From Pantoea septica (lineage in GTDB: Bacteria > Pseudomonadota > Gammaproteobacteria > Enterobacterales > Enterobacteriaceae), in assembly GCF_002095575.1 (NCBI RefSeq), contig NZ_MLJJ01000013.1:1-64000 (forward strand): 64,000 bases of DNA. The letters are read 5' to 3'. This document shows positions 9,610-18,878 of the stretch, piece after piece (position 1 is the stretch's first letter; every line of letters begins with the position of its first letter). The position numbers and the translations under genes were made by a program. Under the pieces are notes generated by a model that was not told where the DNA came from, did no database searches, and saw nothing but the letters and a program-made list of their open reading frames with translations.

Positions 9610-10806
9610 GTGATAAGAGTCGAGATGCTGTCTACAGGGGATGAGGTGCTGCACGGCCAAATCGTCGATACTAACGCCGCCTGGCTGGCGGATGTGCTGT
9701 TTCAGAACGGGTTGCCGATGAGCAGCCGCAGCACGGTAGGCGATTCGCTGTCGTCGCTGGTGGAAACGCTGCAGGCGCGCAGCGAGGTGGCGGATGTGCT
9801 GATCGTCAACGGCGGCCTCGGCCCGACCAGCGACGATCTCAGCGCGCTGGCGGCGGCGAAAGCCAGCGGCGTCGAGCTGGTGCTGCATCAGGCGTGGCTG
9901 GATAACATCGAGGCCTGGTTCGCCAGCCGCGGCCGCGTAATGGCGGCGAGCAACCGCAAGCAGGCGGAGATCCCCGCCAATGCCGAAATGCTGGATAATC
10001 CGGTCGGCACTGCCTGCGGCTTTGCGCTTCGGCTGAATCGCTGCTGGATCTTCTTCACGCCCGGCGTGCCCTCTGAATTCAAGGTGATGGTAGAGCAGCA
10101 GATTCTGCCGCGCCTCAAGCAGCAGTTCGACCTGCCTGAACCGCCGCTCTGCCTGCGCCTCACAACCTTCGGCCGCGGCGAGAGCGATATCGCCGCCGAG
10201 CTGGAGCCGCTGGCGCTGCCGGAAGGCGTGGTGATGGGCTATCGCTCTTCAATGCCGATTATCGAAATCAAACTGACCGGACCGGCCTCCCAGCGCGTGG
10301 CGATGGAGCAGGTCTGGCAGCAGGTGCGTCTGCTGCTGGCGGAGTGCACCATTTTCGAGGGCACGGAAGGCCTGCCGGCGCTGCTGGCGCGCGAACTCAA
10401 GGATCGCGGCTTCCGTCTGGCGCTCAGCGAGCAGTACACCGCCGGGTTGCTGCACTGGCAGCTGGCGGCGGCAGCGGTGCCGCTGAGCGCGGCGGAGATT
10501 CTGCCGGCGCAGCAGGAGGGGCTGGAGGAGCAGGTGCAGCGTACGCGCGCGCTGGCGGCGCATCAGGGGACAGTGCTGGCGCTGTCGACCGGCGCGCTGG
10601 AAGAGGGCGAAGTGTCGCTGGCGCTCCATACGCCGGAAGCGAGCTGGGGACAGCGGGTGAAGTTTACCCACGGTCGGCACAATCTGGAGACGCGGCAGAA
10701 GGTGGTGGCGATGATGGCGATGAATATGCTGCGCCGCTGGCTGCACGGCAGCGAGGTCAGCACCGGCCACGGCTGGATTGACGTGCTGGAGTCGGTGAAG
10801 CTGTAA
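9610..10806 (+). CDS. yfaY: CinA-like protein (YfaY, nicotinamide mononucleotide deamidase-related)
   Basis: A 399-residue CinA-family protein. The N-terminal MoeA-like domain (about residues 1-165) is well conserved with E. coli YfaY, including VEMLSTGDEVLHGQIVDTNA and VNGGLGPTSDDLSALAAA. The C-terminal half is less conserved and appears to lack a clear NMN-deamidase active site, as in E. coli YfaY. The start is placed at GTG 9610, because AAGGAG lies 8 bases upstream and the following residues (IRVEMLSTGDE) match the family N-terminus. An in-frame ATG at 9538 would add an unrelated leader. It converges on yfaE, with a palindromic repeat between them. Confidence 0.92.
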   Translation: MIRVEMLSTGDEVLHGQIVDTNAAWLADVLFQNGLPMSSRSTVGDSLSSLVETLQARSEVADVLIVNGGLGPTSDDLSALAAAKASGVELVLHQAWLDNIEAWFASRGRVMAASNRKQAEIPANAEMLDNPVGTACGFALRLNRCWIFFTPGVPSEFKVMVEQQILPRLKQQFDLPEPPLCLRLTTFGRGESDIAAELEPLALPEGVVMGYRSSMPIIEIKLTGPASQRVAMEQVWQQVRLLLAECTIFEGTEGLPALLARELKDRGFRLALSEQYTAGLLHWQLAAAAVPLSAAEILPAQQEGLEEQVQRTRALAAHQGTVLALSTGALEEGEVSLALHTPEASWGQRVKFTHGRHNLETRQKVVAMMAMNMLRRWLHGSEVSTGHGWIDVLESVKL

Positions 10807-10845
10807 AGGGCACTGTCATTGCTAACAGACCGCAAAAAAGCTCGG

Positions 10846-10957
10846 GCGCGGGCGTCATGGCCCGAGGAGCAAAGCGTCCCGCCCCAGGGATGGGGCGGGC
10901 CGAGCTGGCAGGGATGCCGCTTTTTGCGTCTTTGCGATCGGGCCATGACACCCGCGC
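10846..10957. repeat. Interspersed long-palindrome repeat, copy A
   Basis: An imperfect palindrome of 112 bases. The outer arms are GCGCGGGCGTCATGGCCCGA (10846-10865) and its near-perfect complement at 10938-10957 (one mismatch). Inside is a branch hairpin in which CCCGCCCC and GGGGCGGG flank the loop AGGGAT. It lies between the convergent genes yfaY and yfaE. Related copies are at 42611-42727 and 58742-58930. The size resembles ERIC elements, but the ERIC core sequence is not recognisable. Confidence 0.85.
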
Positions 10958-10987
10958 TGGCACGGTTATCGCAGGCAACAAAAATTG

Positions 10988-11248
10988 CTACAGCTCGATT
11001 TCAATCTCGCCTTTCGCCAGACAGCAGCAGGGCAAAATCTCGCCCTGCTCCACAAACGCCAGCGGCGTTTCGGCATAGTGAACTTCGCCCTTCAGCAGGC
11101 GCGTGCGGCACGAACCGCAGTAGCCTTCGCGACACTGAAACTCTACGCACAGGTTATGCGCTTCGAGCGTCGTCAGCAGGTTAGGGTGATGCTCTGCGCA
11201 CTCCAGCCGCTGGCCGGAGCTGCGCAGGATAATAACGGCACGGCTCAT
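10988..11248 (-). CDS. yfaE: 2Fe-2S ferredoxin YfaE (NrdB cofactor maintenance)
   Basis: An 86-residue plant-type [2Fe-2S] ferredoxin. The ligand pattern is visible as CREGYCGSC plus a distal cysteine in the CCC cluster near the C-terminus (LPCCCLAKG). In E. coli YfaE supplies electrons to rebuild the diferric-tyrosyl radical of NrdB. The gene follows nrdB with only 2 bases between them, consistent with co-transcription and that role. Length matches E. coli (84 residues) closely. Confidence 0.95.
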   Translation of the reverse strand: MSRAVIILRSSGQRLECAEHHPNLLTTLEAHNLCVEFQCREGYCGSCRTRLLKGEVHYAETPLAFVEQGEILPCCCLAKGEIEIEL

Positions 11249-11250
11249 AC

Positions 11251-12381
11251 TTATAGCTGGAAATCGTTAAAGTCGTCTTCGCCCACTTCCGAGTCGATTT
11301 GCCCCACCAGATAGGAGCTGACTTCTACTTCCTGCGGCGCGACCTGCACGTTGTCCGACACCAGCCAGGAGTTAATCCACGGAATCGGGTTAGAGCGCGT
11401 CTGGAACGGCAGATCCAGGCCCACCGCCTGCATACGGATATTGGTGATGTACTCGATGTACTGGCAGAGAATATCTTTGTTCAGGCCGATCATCGAACCG
11501 CCGCTAAACAGATATTCCGCCCACTCTTTCTCCTGGTCGGCCGCCTTCTTGAACAGTTCGAAACACTCCTGACGGCATTCGGCGGCGATCTCTTTCATCT
11601 CCGGATCGTCTTCGCCGGTGCGCATCAGGTTCAGCATATGCTGGGTGCCGGTCAGATGCAGCGCTTCGTCGCGCGCAATCAGACGGATAATCTTGGCGTT
11701 GCCTTCCATCAGCTCGCGCTCGGCGAAGGCGAAAGAGCAGGCGAAGCTGACGTAGAAGCGAATCGCCTCCAGCGCGTTAACGCTCATCAGGCAGATATAG
11801 AGCTGCTTTTTCAGCGCGCGCAGGTTCACGGTCACGCTCTTGCCGTTAACCTGATGCGTGCCTTCGCCCAGCAGATGCCAGTAGTTGGTCATCTCGATCA
11901 GATCGTCGTAGTACTTAGAGATATCCTGCGCGCGCGCGAGGATCTGCTCGTTGGTGACGATATCGTCGAACACCAGCGACGGATCGTTGACGATGTTGCG
12001 GATGATATGGGTGTAAGAGCGCGAGTGGATAGTCTCGGAGAAGGCCCAGGTTTCGACCCAGGTTTCCAGCTCGGGAATGGAAATCAGCGGCAGCAGCGCG
12101 ACGTTCGGGCTGCGGCCCTGAATTGAGTCGAGCAGGGTCTGGTATTTCAGGTTGCTGATGAAAATATGCTTCTCATGCTCCGGCAGCGCCTGATAGTCGA
12201 TGCGGTCGCGCGAGACGTCGACCTCTTCCGGACGCCAGAAAAAAGAGAGCTGCTTTTCAATCAGCTTTTCAAAAATGTCATATTTCTGCTGGTCGAAGCG
12301 CGCCACGTTGACGGACTGACCAAAGAACATCGGCTCTTTCAGCTGATCGTTTTTATTCTGTGAGAACGTAGTGTAAGCCAT
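11251..12381 (-). CDS. nrdB: Ribonucleoside-diphosphate reductase 1, beta subunit
   Basis: NrdB (R2) holds the diiron centre and tyrosyl radical of class Ia ribonucleotide reductase, which makes deoxyribonucleotides aerobically. The product is 376 residues, as in E. coli. The radical tyrosine is Tyr123 counting the start Met (Tyr122 in mature numbering), in [12 protein letters not shown]. Iron ligands are visible in [16 protein letters not shown], and the [12 protein letters not shown] segment. The C-terminal tail (EDDFNDFQL) is the peptide that docks to NrdA. It lies 78 bases downstream of nrdA. Confidence 0.99.
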   Translation of the reverse strand: MAYTTFSQNKNDQLKEPMFFGQSVNVARFDQQKYDIFEKLIEKQLSFFWRPEEVDVSRDRIDYQALPEHEKHIFISNLKYQTLLDSIQGRSPNVALLPLISIPELETWVETWAFSETIHSRSYTHIIRNIVNDPSLVFDDIVTNEQILARAQDISKYYDDLIEMTNYWHLLGEGTHQVNGKSVTVNLRALKKQLYICLMSVNALEAIRFYVSFACSFAFAERELMEGNAKIIRLIARDEALHLTGTQHMLNLMRTGEDDPEMKEIAAECRQECFELFKKAADQEKEWAEYLFSGGSMIGLNKDILCQYIEYITNIRMQAVGLDLPFQTRSNPIPWINSWLVSDNVQVAPQEVEVSSYLVGQIDSEVGEDDFNDFQL

Positions 12382-12459
12382 ACAAACTGTCCAAATGTAG
12401 ACGGGGCGCAGCGCGGCCCCGTGAAATAACGCAGGCGGGAGACGCGCTCCCGCCCAACC

Positions 12460-14745
12460 TTAAATCTTACAAGCGCCGCTTTCGCAACCGTCATCCTGGA
12501 TAGAAGGCGCCAGATCGTCCTGGGCGTCTTCCGCGCCGTCGCGGGTGTTTTGGTAGTAGAGCGTTTTCACGCCGAACTTATACGCGGTCAGCAGATCTTT
12601 CAGCAGCTGCTTCATCGGCACCTTGCCGTTGGCGAAGCGCGACGGATCGTAGTTGGTGTTGGAGGAGATCGCCTGATCGATAAACTTCTGCATCACGCCG
12701 ACCAGCTGCAGATAACCGTCGTTGGACGGCATTTCCCACAGCAGCTCGTACTGATCTTTCAGACGCTCATACTCCGGCACCACCTGACGCAGAATGCCGT
12801 CTTTAGAGGCTTTGATGCTGATATGGCCGCGCGGCGGCTCAATGCCGTTGGTGGCGTTGGAGATCTGCGACGAGGTCTCGGACGGCATCAGCGCGGAGAG
12901 CGTTGAGTTGCGCAGGCCGTGCGTCTTGATCGACTCGCGCAGGCCGTCCCAGTCCAGGTGCAGCGGCTCGTTGCAGATGCTGTCGAGATCCTTTTTATAG
13001 GTATCGATCGGCATAATGCCCTGCGAGTAGGTGGTTTCGTTGAACCACGGGCAGGCGCCTTGCTCTTTCGCCAGCTCGTTCGAGGCTTTCAGCAGGTAGT
13101 ACTGAATCGCTTCGAAGGTTTTGTGCGTCAGGTTGTTGGCGCTGCCGTCAGAGTAGCGCACGCCGTTCTTCGCCAGGTAGTAAGCGAAGTTGATCACGCC
13201 GATACCCAGGGTGCGGCGGCCCATTGCGCCGCGTTTCGCGGCTGGAATCGGGTAGTCCTGATAGTCGAGCAGGGCGTCGAGGGCGCGTACCGCCAGGGTC
13301 GCCAGCTCTTCGAGATCGTCCAGGCTCTCGATCGCGCCGAGGTTGAACGCCGACAGCGTACAGAGGGCGATTTCGCCGTTCTCGTCGTTGACATCTTCCA
13401 GCGGTTTGGTCGGCAGGGCGATCTCCAGGCAAAGGTTAGACTGGCGCACCGGCGCAATGCTGGCGTCGAACGGGCTGTGGGTATTGCAGTGGTCGACGTT
13501 CTGGATGTAGATACGGCCAGTGGAGGCGCGCTCCTGCATCATCAGCGAGAAGAGATCGACCGCTTTCACGCGCTGTTTGCGGATGCTGTCGTCTTTCTCA
13601 TATTTGGTGTAGAGGCGCTCAAACTCGTCCTGATCGGCAAAGAAAGCGTCGTACAGGCCAGGGACGTCGGACGGGCTGAACAGGGTGATCTCTTCGCCCT
13701 TCAGCAGGCGCTGATACATCAGCTTATTGATCTGCACGCCGTAGTCCATGTGACGCACGCGGTTGCCTTCTACGCCGCGGTTGTTCTTCAGCACCAGCAG
13801 GCTTTCTACTTCCAGATGCCACATCGGGTAGAACAGCGTCGCCGCGCCGCCGCGAACGCCGCCCTGCGAGCAGGATTTCACCGCGGTCTGGAAGTGCTTG
13901 TAAAACGGAATACAGCCGGTGTGGAAGGCTTCGCCGCCGCGGATCGGGCTGCCCAGCGCGCGAATGCGGCCGGCGTTGATGCCGATGCCGGCGCGCTGCG
14001 ACACATACTTCACGATGGCGCTGGAAGTGGCGTTGATGGAGTCGAGGCTGTCGCCGCACTCGATCAGCACGCAGGAGCTGAACTGGCGCGTCGGGGTGCG
14101 CACGCCGGACATGATCGGCGTCGGCAGCGAAATCTTAAAGGTAGAGATCGCGTCGTAGAAGCGCTTGATGTAATCCATGCGGGTGTCGCGCGGATAGCCG
14201 GAGAACAGGCAGGCGGCAACCAGAATATAAAGGAACTGCGCGCTCTCGTAGATATCGCCGGTGACGCGGTTCTGCGCCAGGTATTTGCCTTCCAGCTGCT
14301 TGACCGCGGCGTAGGAGAAGTTCATATCGCGCCAGTGGTCGATAAAGCCGTCCATCTGCTCGAACTCTTCAACCGTGTAGTCTTCCAGCAGATGAGGATC
14401 GTATTTGCCCATCTCCACCATGCGCACCACCTGATCGTACAGCTTCGGCGGCTCGAACTGGCCGTACGCTTTTTTGCGCAGATGGAAGATCGCCAGGCGG
14501 GCAGCAAGGTATTGATAGTCCGGCGCGTCGCGCGAGATCAGGTCTGCTGCGGCCTTGATGATGGTCTCATGAATATCTGAGGTTCTGATGCCATCGTAGA
14601 ACTGGATATGGGAGCGCAGTTCGACCTGGGAAACAGAGACGTTGTTCAGCCCTTCAGCGGCCCAGTCGAGTACCCGGTGAATCTTATCGAGATCAATGCG
14701 TTCCTGGCGGCCATCGCGTTTAGTAACGAGCAGACTTTGATTCAT
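12460..14745 (-). CDS. nrdA: Ribonucleoside-diphosphate reductase 1, alpha subunit
   Basis: NrdA (R1) is the catalytic and allosteric subunit of class Ia ribonucleotide reductase. The length (761) equals E. coli. An ATP-cone domain occupies about the first 95 residues (overall activity site). The catalytic cysteines are in place: FSSCVLIECG, DHCNTHSPFD (thiyl-radical cysteine) and NLCLEIALPT. The C-terminal redox pair is in GCESGACKI. First gene of the nrdA-nrdB-yfaE operon. The region upstream (14746-14902) carries a promoter-like pair, NrdR-like boxes and DnaA-box matches. Confidence 0.99.
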   Translation of the reverse strand: MNQSLLVTKRDGRQERIDLDKIHRVLDWAAEGLNNVSVSQVELRSHIQFYDGIRTSDIHETIIKAAADLISRDAPDYQYLAARLAIFHLRKKAYGQFEPPKLYDQVVRMVEMGKYDPHLLEDYTVEEFEQMDGFIDHWRDMNFSYAAVKQLEGKYLAQNRVTGDIYESAQFLYILVAACLFSGYPRDTRMDYIKRFYDAISTFKISLPTPIMSGVRTPTRQFSSCVLIECGDSLDSINATSSAIVKYVSQRAGIGINAGRIRALGSPIRGGEAFHTGCIPFYKHFQTAVKSCSQGGVRGGAATLFYPMWHLEVESLLVLKNNRGVEGNRVRHMDYGVQINKLMYQRLLKGEEITLFSPSDVPGLYDAFFADQDEFERLYTKYEKDDSIRKQRVKAVDLFSLMMQERASTGRIYIQNVDHCNTHSPFDASIAPVRQSNLCLEIALPTKPLEDVNDENGEIALCTLSAFNLGAIESLDDLEELATLAVRALDALLDYQDYPIPAAKRGAMGRRTLGIGVINFAYYLAKNGVRYSDGSANNLTHKTFEAIQYYLLKASNELAKEQGACPWFNETTYSQGIMPIDTYKKDLDSICNEPLHLDWDGLRESIKTHGLRNSTLSALMPSETSSQISNATNGIEPPRGHISIKASKDGILRQVVPEYERLKDQYELLWEMPSNDGYLQLVGVMQKFIDQAISSNTNYDPSRFANGKVPMKQLLKDLLTAYKFGVKTLYYQNTRDGAEDAQDDLAPSIQDDGCESGACKI

Positions 14746-14785
14746 GTCGCGTTATACCATCCGTAAGTGAAAAAGAGTCCCCTGT

Positions 14786-14794
14786 TTATTCACA
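14786..14794 (+). promoter_or_regulatory. DnaA-box-like site in the nrdA leader
   Basis: TTATTCACA differs by one base from the strong DnaA box and fits the relaxed consensus TTWTNCACA. It lies inside CCTGTTTATTCACAGG, upstream of the nrdA start. It is the weaker of two candidate DnaA sites here. Confidence 0.45.
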
Positions 14795-14817
14795 GGGTTA
14801 TTCAATGTGAATAATTC

Positions 14818-14826
14818 TGTGGATAA
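14818..14826 (-). promoter_or_regulatory. Perfect DnaA box upstream of nrdA
   Basis: TGTGGATAA on the plus strand reads TTATCCACA on the minus strand, an exact match to the high-affinity DnaA box. In E. coli nrdAB is known to be controlled by DnaA, linking dNTP supply to replication initiation. The site lies about 73 bases from the nrdA ATG. Confidence 0.7.
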
Positions 14827-14874
14827 ACACTATATGTTGGGGGTTGGGAGAGATTGAGTAACAATATGGAGGTT
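14827..14874 (-). promoter_or_regulatory. Pair of NrdR-box-like sites upstream of nrdA
   Basis: The first box, ACACTATATGTTGGGG (14827-14842), matches the left part of the NrdR consensus (ACACWATATWTWGTGT). A weaker second box centred on ATAT lies 32 bases further (14859-14874). Spacing of about three helical turns is the NrdR signature. The pair lies just downstream of the candidate promoter, a position suited to repression. Confidence 0.5.
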
Positions 14875-14902
14875 ATTCTAGTGACCTGCCGCCAGATAAC
14901 AA
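14875..14902 (-). promoter_or_regulatory. Candidate sigma-70 promoter of nrdAB-yfaE
   Basis: On the minus strand TTGTTA (-35; 14897-14902) and TAGAAT (-10; 14875-14880) are separated by 16 bases. This would start transcription about 120 bases before the nrdA ATG, so that the NrdR-like boxes overlap the start region. Assigned by eye only. Confidence 0.45.
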
Positions 14903-15111
14903 GACAGAAAAATGATGGCTGTGGGGCTTGTATTTTGTGCGGAATTTCTTAACCCCGCGACTTATAAGGCTCAACCGCGTGTCAACTGCCAGGGTAAAAA
15001 AATCGAGATTTTGATCGACCGCTGATTTTTCGCACATCGCTGTGTTTTTTCCCGACAACCGACTAGCGGTGGAGCGGTTAGAAGAGAAAAAACGAGAACG
15101 GCAAGGTAGCA

Positions 15112-15134
15112 GGCGCGCAATCGCCTTGCGCGCC
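15112..15134. terminator. Hairpin downstream of ubiG
   Basis: GGCGCGCAA pairs perfectly with TTGCGCGCC around a five-base loop, 6 bases past the ubiG stop on the minus strand. The nearest T-rich tract on that strand is about 20 bases further on, so termination may be inefficient. Confidence 0.5.
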
Positions 15135-15140
15135 AGCGGG

Positions 15141-15869
15141 TTACTTTTTCACGTGGCGGGTATGCACCATGTAGTTCACATCGACGCCGCGGCCGAGGCG
15201 AAACTTGTCGCTCAGCGGGTTGTAGTGCAGGCCGATGATATGCTGCTCGCGCAGCGCGGTTTCGTCGACCCAGCCCAGCAGTTCGGACGGGCGGATAAAC
15301 TTCTTCACGTCGTGGGTGCCGCGCGGCACCATGCGCAGCACATATTCCGCGCCGAATACCGCCATCAGCCAGGCTTTCGGGTTGCGGTTGATGGTAGAGA
15401 AGAAGACTTCGCCGCCCGGCTTCACCAGACGGGCGCAGGCGTGCACCACCGAACGCGGATCCGGCACGTGCTCCAGCATCTCCATACAGGTCACCACGTC
15501 ATACTGGCCGGCGAACGCCTCGGCGTGATCTTCCACCGTCTGCTGGACGTAGTCGAGCGTTACCCCCTGTTCCAGCGCATGCAGGCGCGCCACCTGCAGC
15601 GGCTCGGCGCCCATATCGAGACCGGTCACCTCTGCGCCTTCGCGCGCCATGCTCTCCGCCAGGATGCCGCCGCCGCAGCCGACGTCCAGCACTTTTTTGC
15701 CGAACAGACCGTTACTGTGCTGCGCGATAAAGCCCAGACGCAGCGGGTTGATGCGGTGCAGAGGCTTGAACTCGCCTTCCAGATCCCACCAGCGCGAGGC
15801 GACCGCCTCAAACTTAGCGATTTCCTGCGCATCGACGTTGGGCTGCGTTTCCTGCGGTTGTGCATTCAT
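15141..15869 (-). CDS. ubiG: Ubiquinone biosynthesis O-methyltransferase
   Basis: UbiG is a SAM-dependent methyltransferase that performs both O-methylations in ubiquinone synthesis. The 242-residue product has the class I SAM motif [13 protein letters not shown] (around residues 60-72), motif II-like [16 protein letters not shown], and the substrate-side start [22 protein letters not shown] typical of UbiG. Length compares with 240 in E. coli. It is divergent from gyrA, as in E. coli. Confidence 0.98.
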   Translation of the reverse strand: MNAQPQETQPNVDAQEIAKFEAVASRWWDLEGEFKPLHRINPLRLGFIAQHSNGLFGKKVLDVGCGGGILAESMAREGAEVTGLDMGAEPLQVARLHALEQGVTLDYVQQTVEDHAEAFAGQYDVVTCMEMLEHVPDPRSVVHACARLVKPGGEVFFSTINRNPKAWLMAVFGAEYVLRMVPRGTHDVKKFIRPSELLGWVDETALREQHIIGLHYNPLSDKFRLGRGVDVNYMVHTRHVKK

Positions 15870-15972
15870 TGAATCATTACTCCAGAAAAAATGTTGACTG
15901 AGTATAAACGCTTATTGCTTTCGGGGGCACCTTTCCGGCGCGACGAAAAGCGCGTGAAAACGGTGGTTAACG

Positions 15973-16001
15973 TTCACCAGCGGGCTGGTGTGTGATATAC
16001 T
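15973..16001 (+). promoter_or_regulatory. gyrA promoter
   Basis: TTCACC (-35) and TATACT (-10) are separated by 17 bases, with an extended -10 (TGATATACT). The predicted start is about 40 bases before the gyrA ATG. The arrangement resembles the E. coli gyrA promoter, which is induced by DNA relaxation. Confidence 0.65.
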
Positions 16002-16046
16002 TTCGCACCTTTAAAATCCGGGCATATGTAGAGGGAATGCGGCTCC

Positions 16047-18686
16047 ATGAGCGACCTTGCAAGAGAAATTACACCGGTCAATATCGAAGAAGAGTTAAAG
16101 AGCTCCTACCTCGATTACGCCATGTCGGTCATTGTTGGCCGAGCCTTACCCGATGTTCGTGACGGCCTGAAGCCTGTCCACCGCCGCGTGCTTTACGCGA
16201 TGAGCGAACTGGGTAACGACTGGAACAAACCCTATAAGAAATCCGCCCGTGTGGTCGGTGACGTCATCGGTAAATATCACCCGCACGGGGATTCCGCCGT
16301 TTACGACACCATCGTCCGCATGGCTCAGCCTTTCTCCCTGCGTTACATGCTGGTGGACGGACAGGGCAACTTCGGTTCCGTCGACGGCGACTCCGCCGCG
16401 GCGATGCGTTATACCGAAGTGCGCATGTCGCGTATCGCGCACGATCTGCTGGCAGACCTGGAAAAAGAGACCGTCGACTTCGTACCGAACTATGACGGCA
16501 CCGAGCAGATCCCTGAAGTTCTGCCGACCAAAATCCCTAACCTACTGGTGAACGGCTCCTCCGGCATCGCGGTTGGGATGGCGACCAATATTCCGCCGCA
16601 CAACCTGACGGAAGTGATCAACGGCTGCCTCGCCTATATCGACGACGAAGATATCAGCGTCGAAGGATTGATGGAGCACATTCCGGGGCCCGATTTTCCG
16701 ACCGCCGCCATTATCAACGGCCGTCGCGGCATTGAAGAGGCGTACCGCACCGGGCGCGGCAAGATCTATATCCGCGCGCGCGGCGAAGTGGAAACCGACG
16801 CCAAAACCGGCCGCGAAACCATTGTGGTGCACCAGATCCCTTACCAGGTCAACAAAGCGCGTCTGATTGAGAAGATCGCCGAGCTGGTGAAAGAGAAGCG
16901 CGTCGAAGGCATCAGCGCGCTGCGCGACGAGTCGGACAAAGACGGCATGCGCATCGTGATCGAAGTGAAGCGTGATGCGGTCGGCGAGGTGGTGCTGAAC
17001 AATCTCTACTCGCTGACGCAGCTGCAGGTCTCATTCGGCATCAATATGGTGGCGCTGCATCAGGGCCAGCCGAAGATCATGACGCTGAAGGAGATCCTCG
17101 AAGCCTTTGTGCGCCATCGTCGCGAAGTCGTGACGCGCCGCACCATTTTCGAACTGCGCAAAGCGCGCGACCGCGCGCATATCCTTGAAGGTCTGGCGAT
17201 CGCGCTGGCCAACATCGATCCGATTATCGAGCTGATCCGCCGCGCGCCGAATCCGGCTGAAGCGAAAGCGGGCCTGATCGCGCAGGCGTGGGATCTGGGC
17301 AACGTCGCCGCCATGCTGGAGCGCGCGGGCGACGACGCCGCGCGTCCGGAGTGGCTGGACGACGAGTTCGGCATCCGCGACGGTCGCTACTACCTGACCG
17401 AACAGCAGGCGCAGGCGATCCTCGATTTGCGTCTGCAGAAGCTCACCGGACTTGAGCATGAAAAACTGCTCGACGAGTACAAAGAGCTGCTGGATCAAAT
17501 CGCCGAGCTGCTCAACATCCTGATGAACGCCGAGCGTCTGATGGAAGTCATCCGGGAAGAGCTGATCGCCATGCGCGACCAGTTCGGCGACGAACGCCGC
17601 ACCGAGATCACCGCCAACAGCGCGGACATCAACATCGAAGACCTGATCAATCAGGAAGATGTGGTGGTGACGCTGTCGCATCAGGGCTATGTGAAGTATC
17701 AGCCGCTTTCGGACTACGAAGCGCAGCGTCGCGGCGGCAAAGGCAAGTCGGCGGCGCGCATCAAGGAAGAGGATTTTATCGACCGTCTGCTGGTGGCCAA
17801 CACCCACGACACTATCCTCTGCTTCTCCAGCCGCGGCCGTCTCTACTGGATGAAGGTCTACCAGCTGCCGGAAGCGAGCCGCGGGGCGCGCGGCCGTCCG
17901 ATCGTCAACCTGCTGCCGCTGCAGCCTGACGAACGTATTACCGCCATCCTGCCGGTGCGCGAGTACACCGAAGGCTTCAACATCTTTATGGCGACCGCCA
18001 GCGGCACCGTGAAGAAAACGGCGTTGCAGGAGTTTAGCCGTCCGCGCAGCGCGGGCATCATCGCGGTAAACCTGCGCGAAGATGACGAGCTGATCGGCGT
18101 GGCGCTGACCAACGGCAACGACGAGGCGATGCTCTTCTCTGCCGGCGGCAAAGTGGTGCGCTTCGCTGAGAACGCCGTTCGCGCCATGGGCCGTACCGCC
18201 TCGGGCGTGCGCGGCATCAAGCTGGCGGAAGGGGATCGCGTGGTGTCGCTGATCGTGCCGCGTGAAGAGGGCGCCATTCTTACCGTGACGCAAAACGGCT
18301 ACGGCAAGCGTACCGCAATTAGCGAGTACCCGACCCGTTCGCGCGCCACGCAGGGCGTGATCTCAATTAAAGTCACCGAGCGTAACGGTCCGGTGATTGG
18401 CGCGGTGCAGGTGGTGGACAGCGATCAGATCATGATGATTACCGACGCCGGCACGCTGGTGCGCACCCGCGTCTCCGAGGTCAGCATCGTCGGCCGTAAC
18501 ACCCAGGGCGTGATTCTGATCCGTACTGCGGAAGATGAGAACGTGGTGGGTCTGCAGCGCGTGGCCGAACCGGTGGAAGAGGAAGAGCTCGACGCTATCG
18601 ACGGCAGCGTAGCGGAAGGCGAGGAAGATATCGCGCCGGAAGCGGAAGCGGAAGACGACGCGCCGGAAGCGGACGAAGAAGAGTAA
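16047..18686 (+). CDS. gyrA: DNA gyrase subunit A
   Basis: GyrA is the DNA-cleaving subunit of gyrase, which introduces negative supercoils. The 879-residue protein has the N-terminal breakage-reunion domain with catalytic Tyr122 ([10 protein letters not shown]), and a C-terminal beta-pinwheel with the GyrA box in the QRRGGKGK segment. It ends in a very acidic tail rich in Glu, Asp and Ala. The quinolone-resistance region reads GDSAVYD at residues 81-87, with Ser83 and Asp87 both wild type. It is divergent from ubiG, and a terminator-like hairpin follows the gene. Confidence 0.99.
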   Translation: MSDLAREITPVNIEEELKSSYLDYAMSVIVGRALPDVRDGLKPVHRRVLYAMSELGNDWNKPYKKSARVVGDVIGKYHPHGDSAVYDTIVRMAQPFSLRYMLVDGQGNFGSVDGDSAAAMRYTEVRMSRIAHDLLADLEKETVDFVPNYDGTEQIPEVLPTKIPNLLVNGSSGIAVGMATNIPPHNLTEVINGCLAYIDDEDISVEGLMEHIPGPDFPTAAIINGRRGIEEAYRTGRGKIYIRARGEVETDAKTGRETIVVHQIPYQVNKARLIEKIAELVKEKRVEGISALRDESDKDGMRIVIEVKRDAVGEVVLNNLYSLTQLQVSFGINMVALHQGQPKIMTLKEILEAFVRHRREVVTRRTIFELRKARDRAHILEGLAIALANIDPIIELIRRAPNPAEAKAGLIAQAWDLGNVAAMLERAGDDAARPEWLDDEFGIRDGRYYLTEQQAQAILDLRLQKLTGLEHEKLLDEYKELLDQIAELLNILMNAERLMEVIREELIAMRDQFGDERRTEITANSADINIEDLINQEDVVVTLSHQGYVKYQPLSDYEAQRRGGKGKSAARIKEEDFIDRLLVANTHDTILCFSSRGRLYWMKVYQLPEASRGARGRPIVNLLPLQPDERITAILPVREYTEGFNIFMATASGTVKKTALQEFSRPRSAGIIAVNLREDDELIGVALTNGNDEAMLFSAGGKVVRFAENAVRAMGRTASGVRGIKLAEGDRVVSLIVPREEGAILTVTQNGYGKRTAISEYPTRSRATQGVISIKVTERNGPVIGAVQVVDSDQIMMITDAGTLVRTRVSEVSIVGRNTQGVILIRTAEDENVVGLQRVAEPVEEEELDAIDGSVAEGEEDIAPEAEAEDDAPEADEEE

Positions 18687-18728
18687 CGCTTCGCGCTTGC
18701 GCCGCCAGGGAAGGCGGCTCTGAATTTT

Positions 18729-18766
18729 ACGGCAGGAAAGGGCAACCCGACCTGCCGTTGCTTTTT
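18729..18766 (+). terminator. Intrinsic terminator after gyrA
   Basis: ACGGCAGG pairs with CCTGCCGT, with an inner GGG/CCC pairing in the loop, followed by TGCTTTTT. It lies 43 bases after the gyrA stop. Confidence 0.7.
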
Positions 18767-18878
18767 GCGGCGCGGCACGTTAAGCGCAGATGCCGACTGG
18801 CTTTTCTCCCCTGATGAAGCTAGTGTAATGAGCATCCTGAAGCCAGCCCGTCATTAACCTTGCCGTAGTGAGTTTCCC

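Noticed and set aside
10846..10957. Canonical ERIC element
   Set aside because: Size and palindromic shape fit, but the typical ERIC core sequence is absent.
10819..11184. Short frames across repeat copy A
   Set aside because: They read through the palindrome and into yfaE; similar frames in copy C arise from the repeat, not from coding selection.
12919..14580. 553-codon open frame antisense to nrdA
   Set aside because: Shadow of a strongly conserved gene; composition biased and no recognisable domain.
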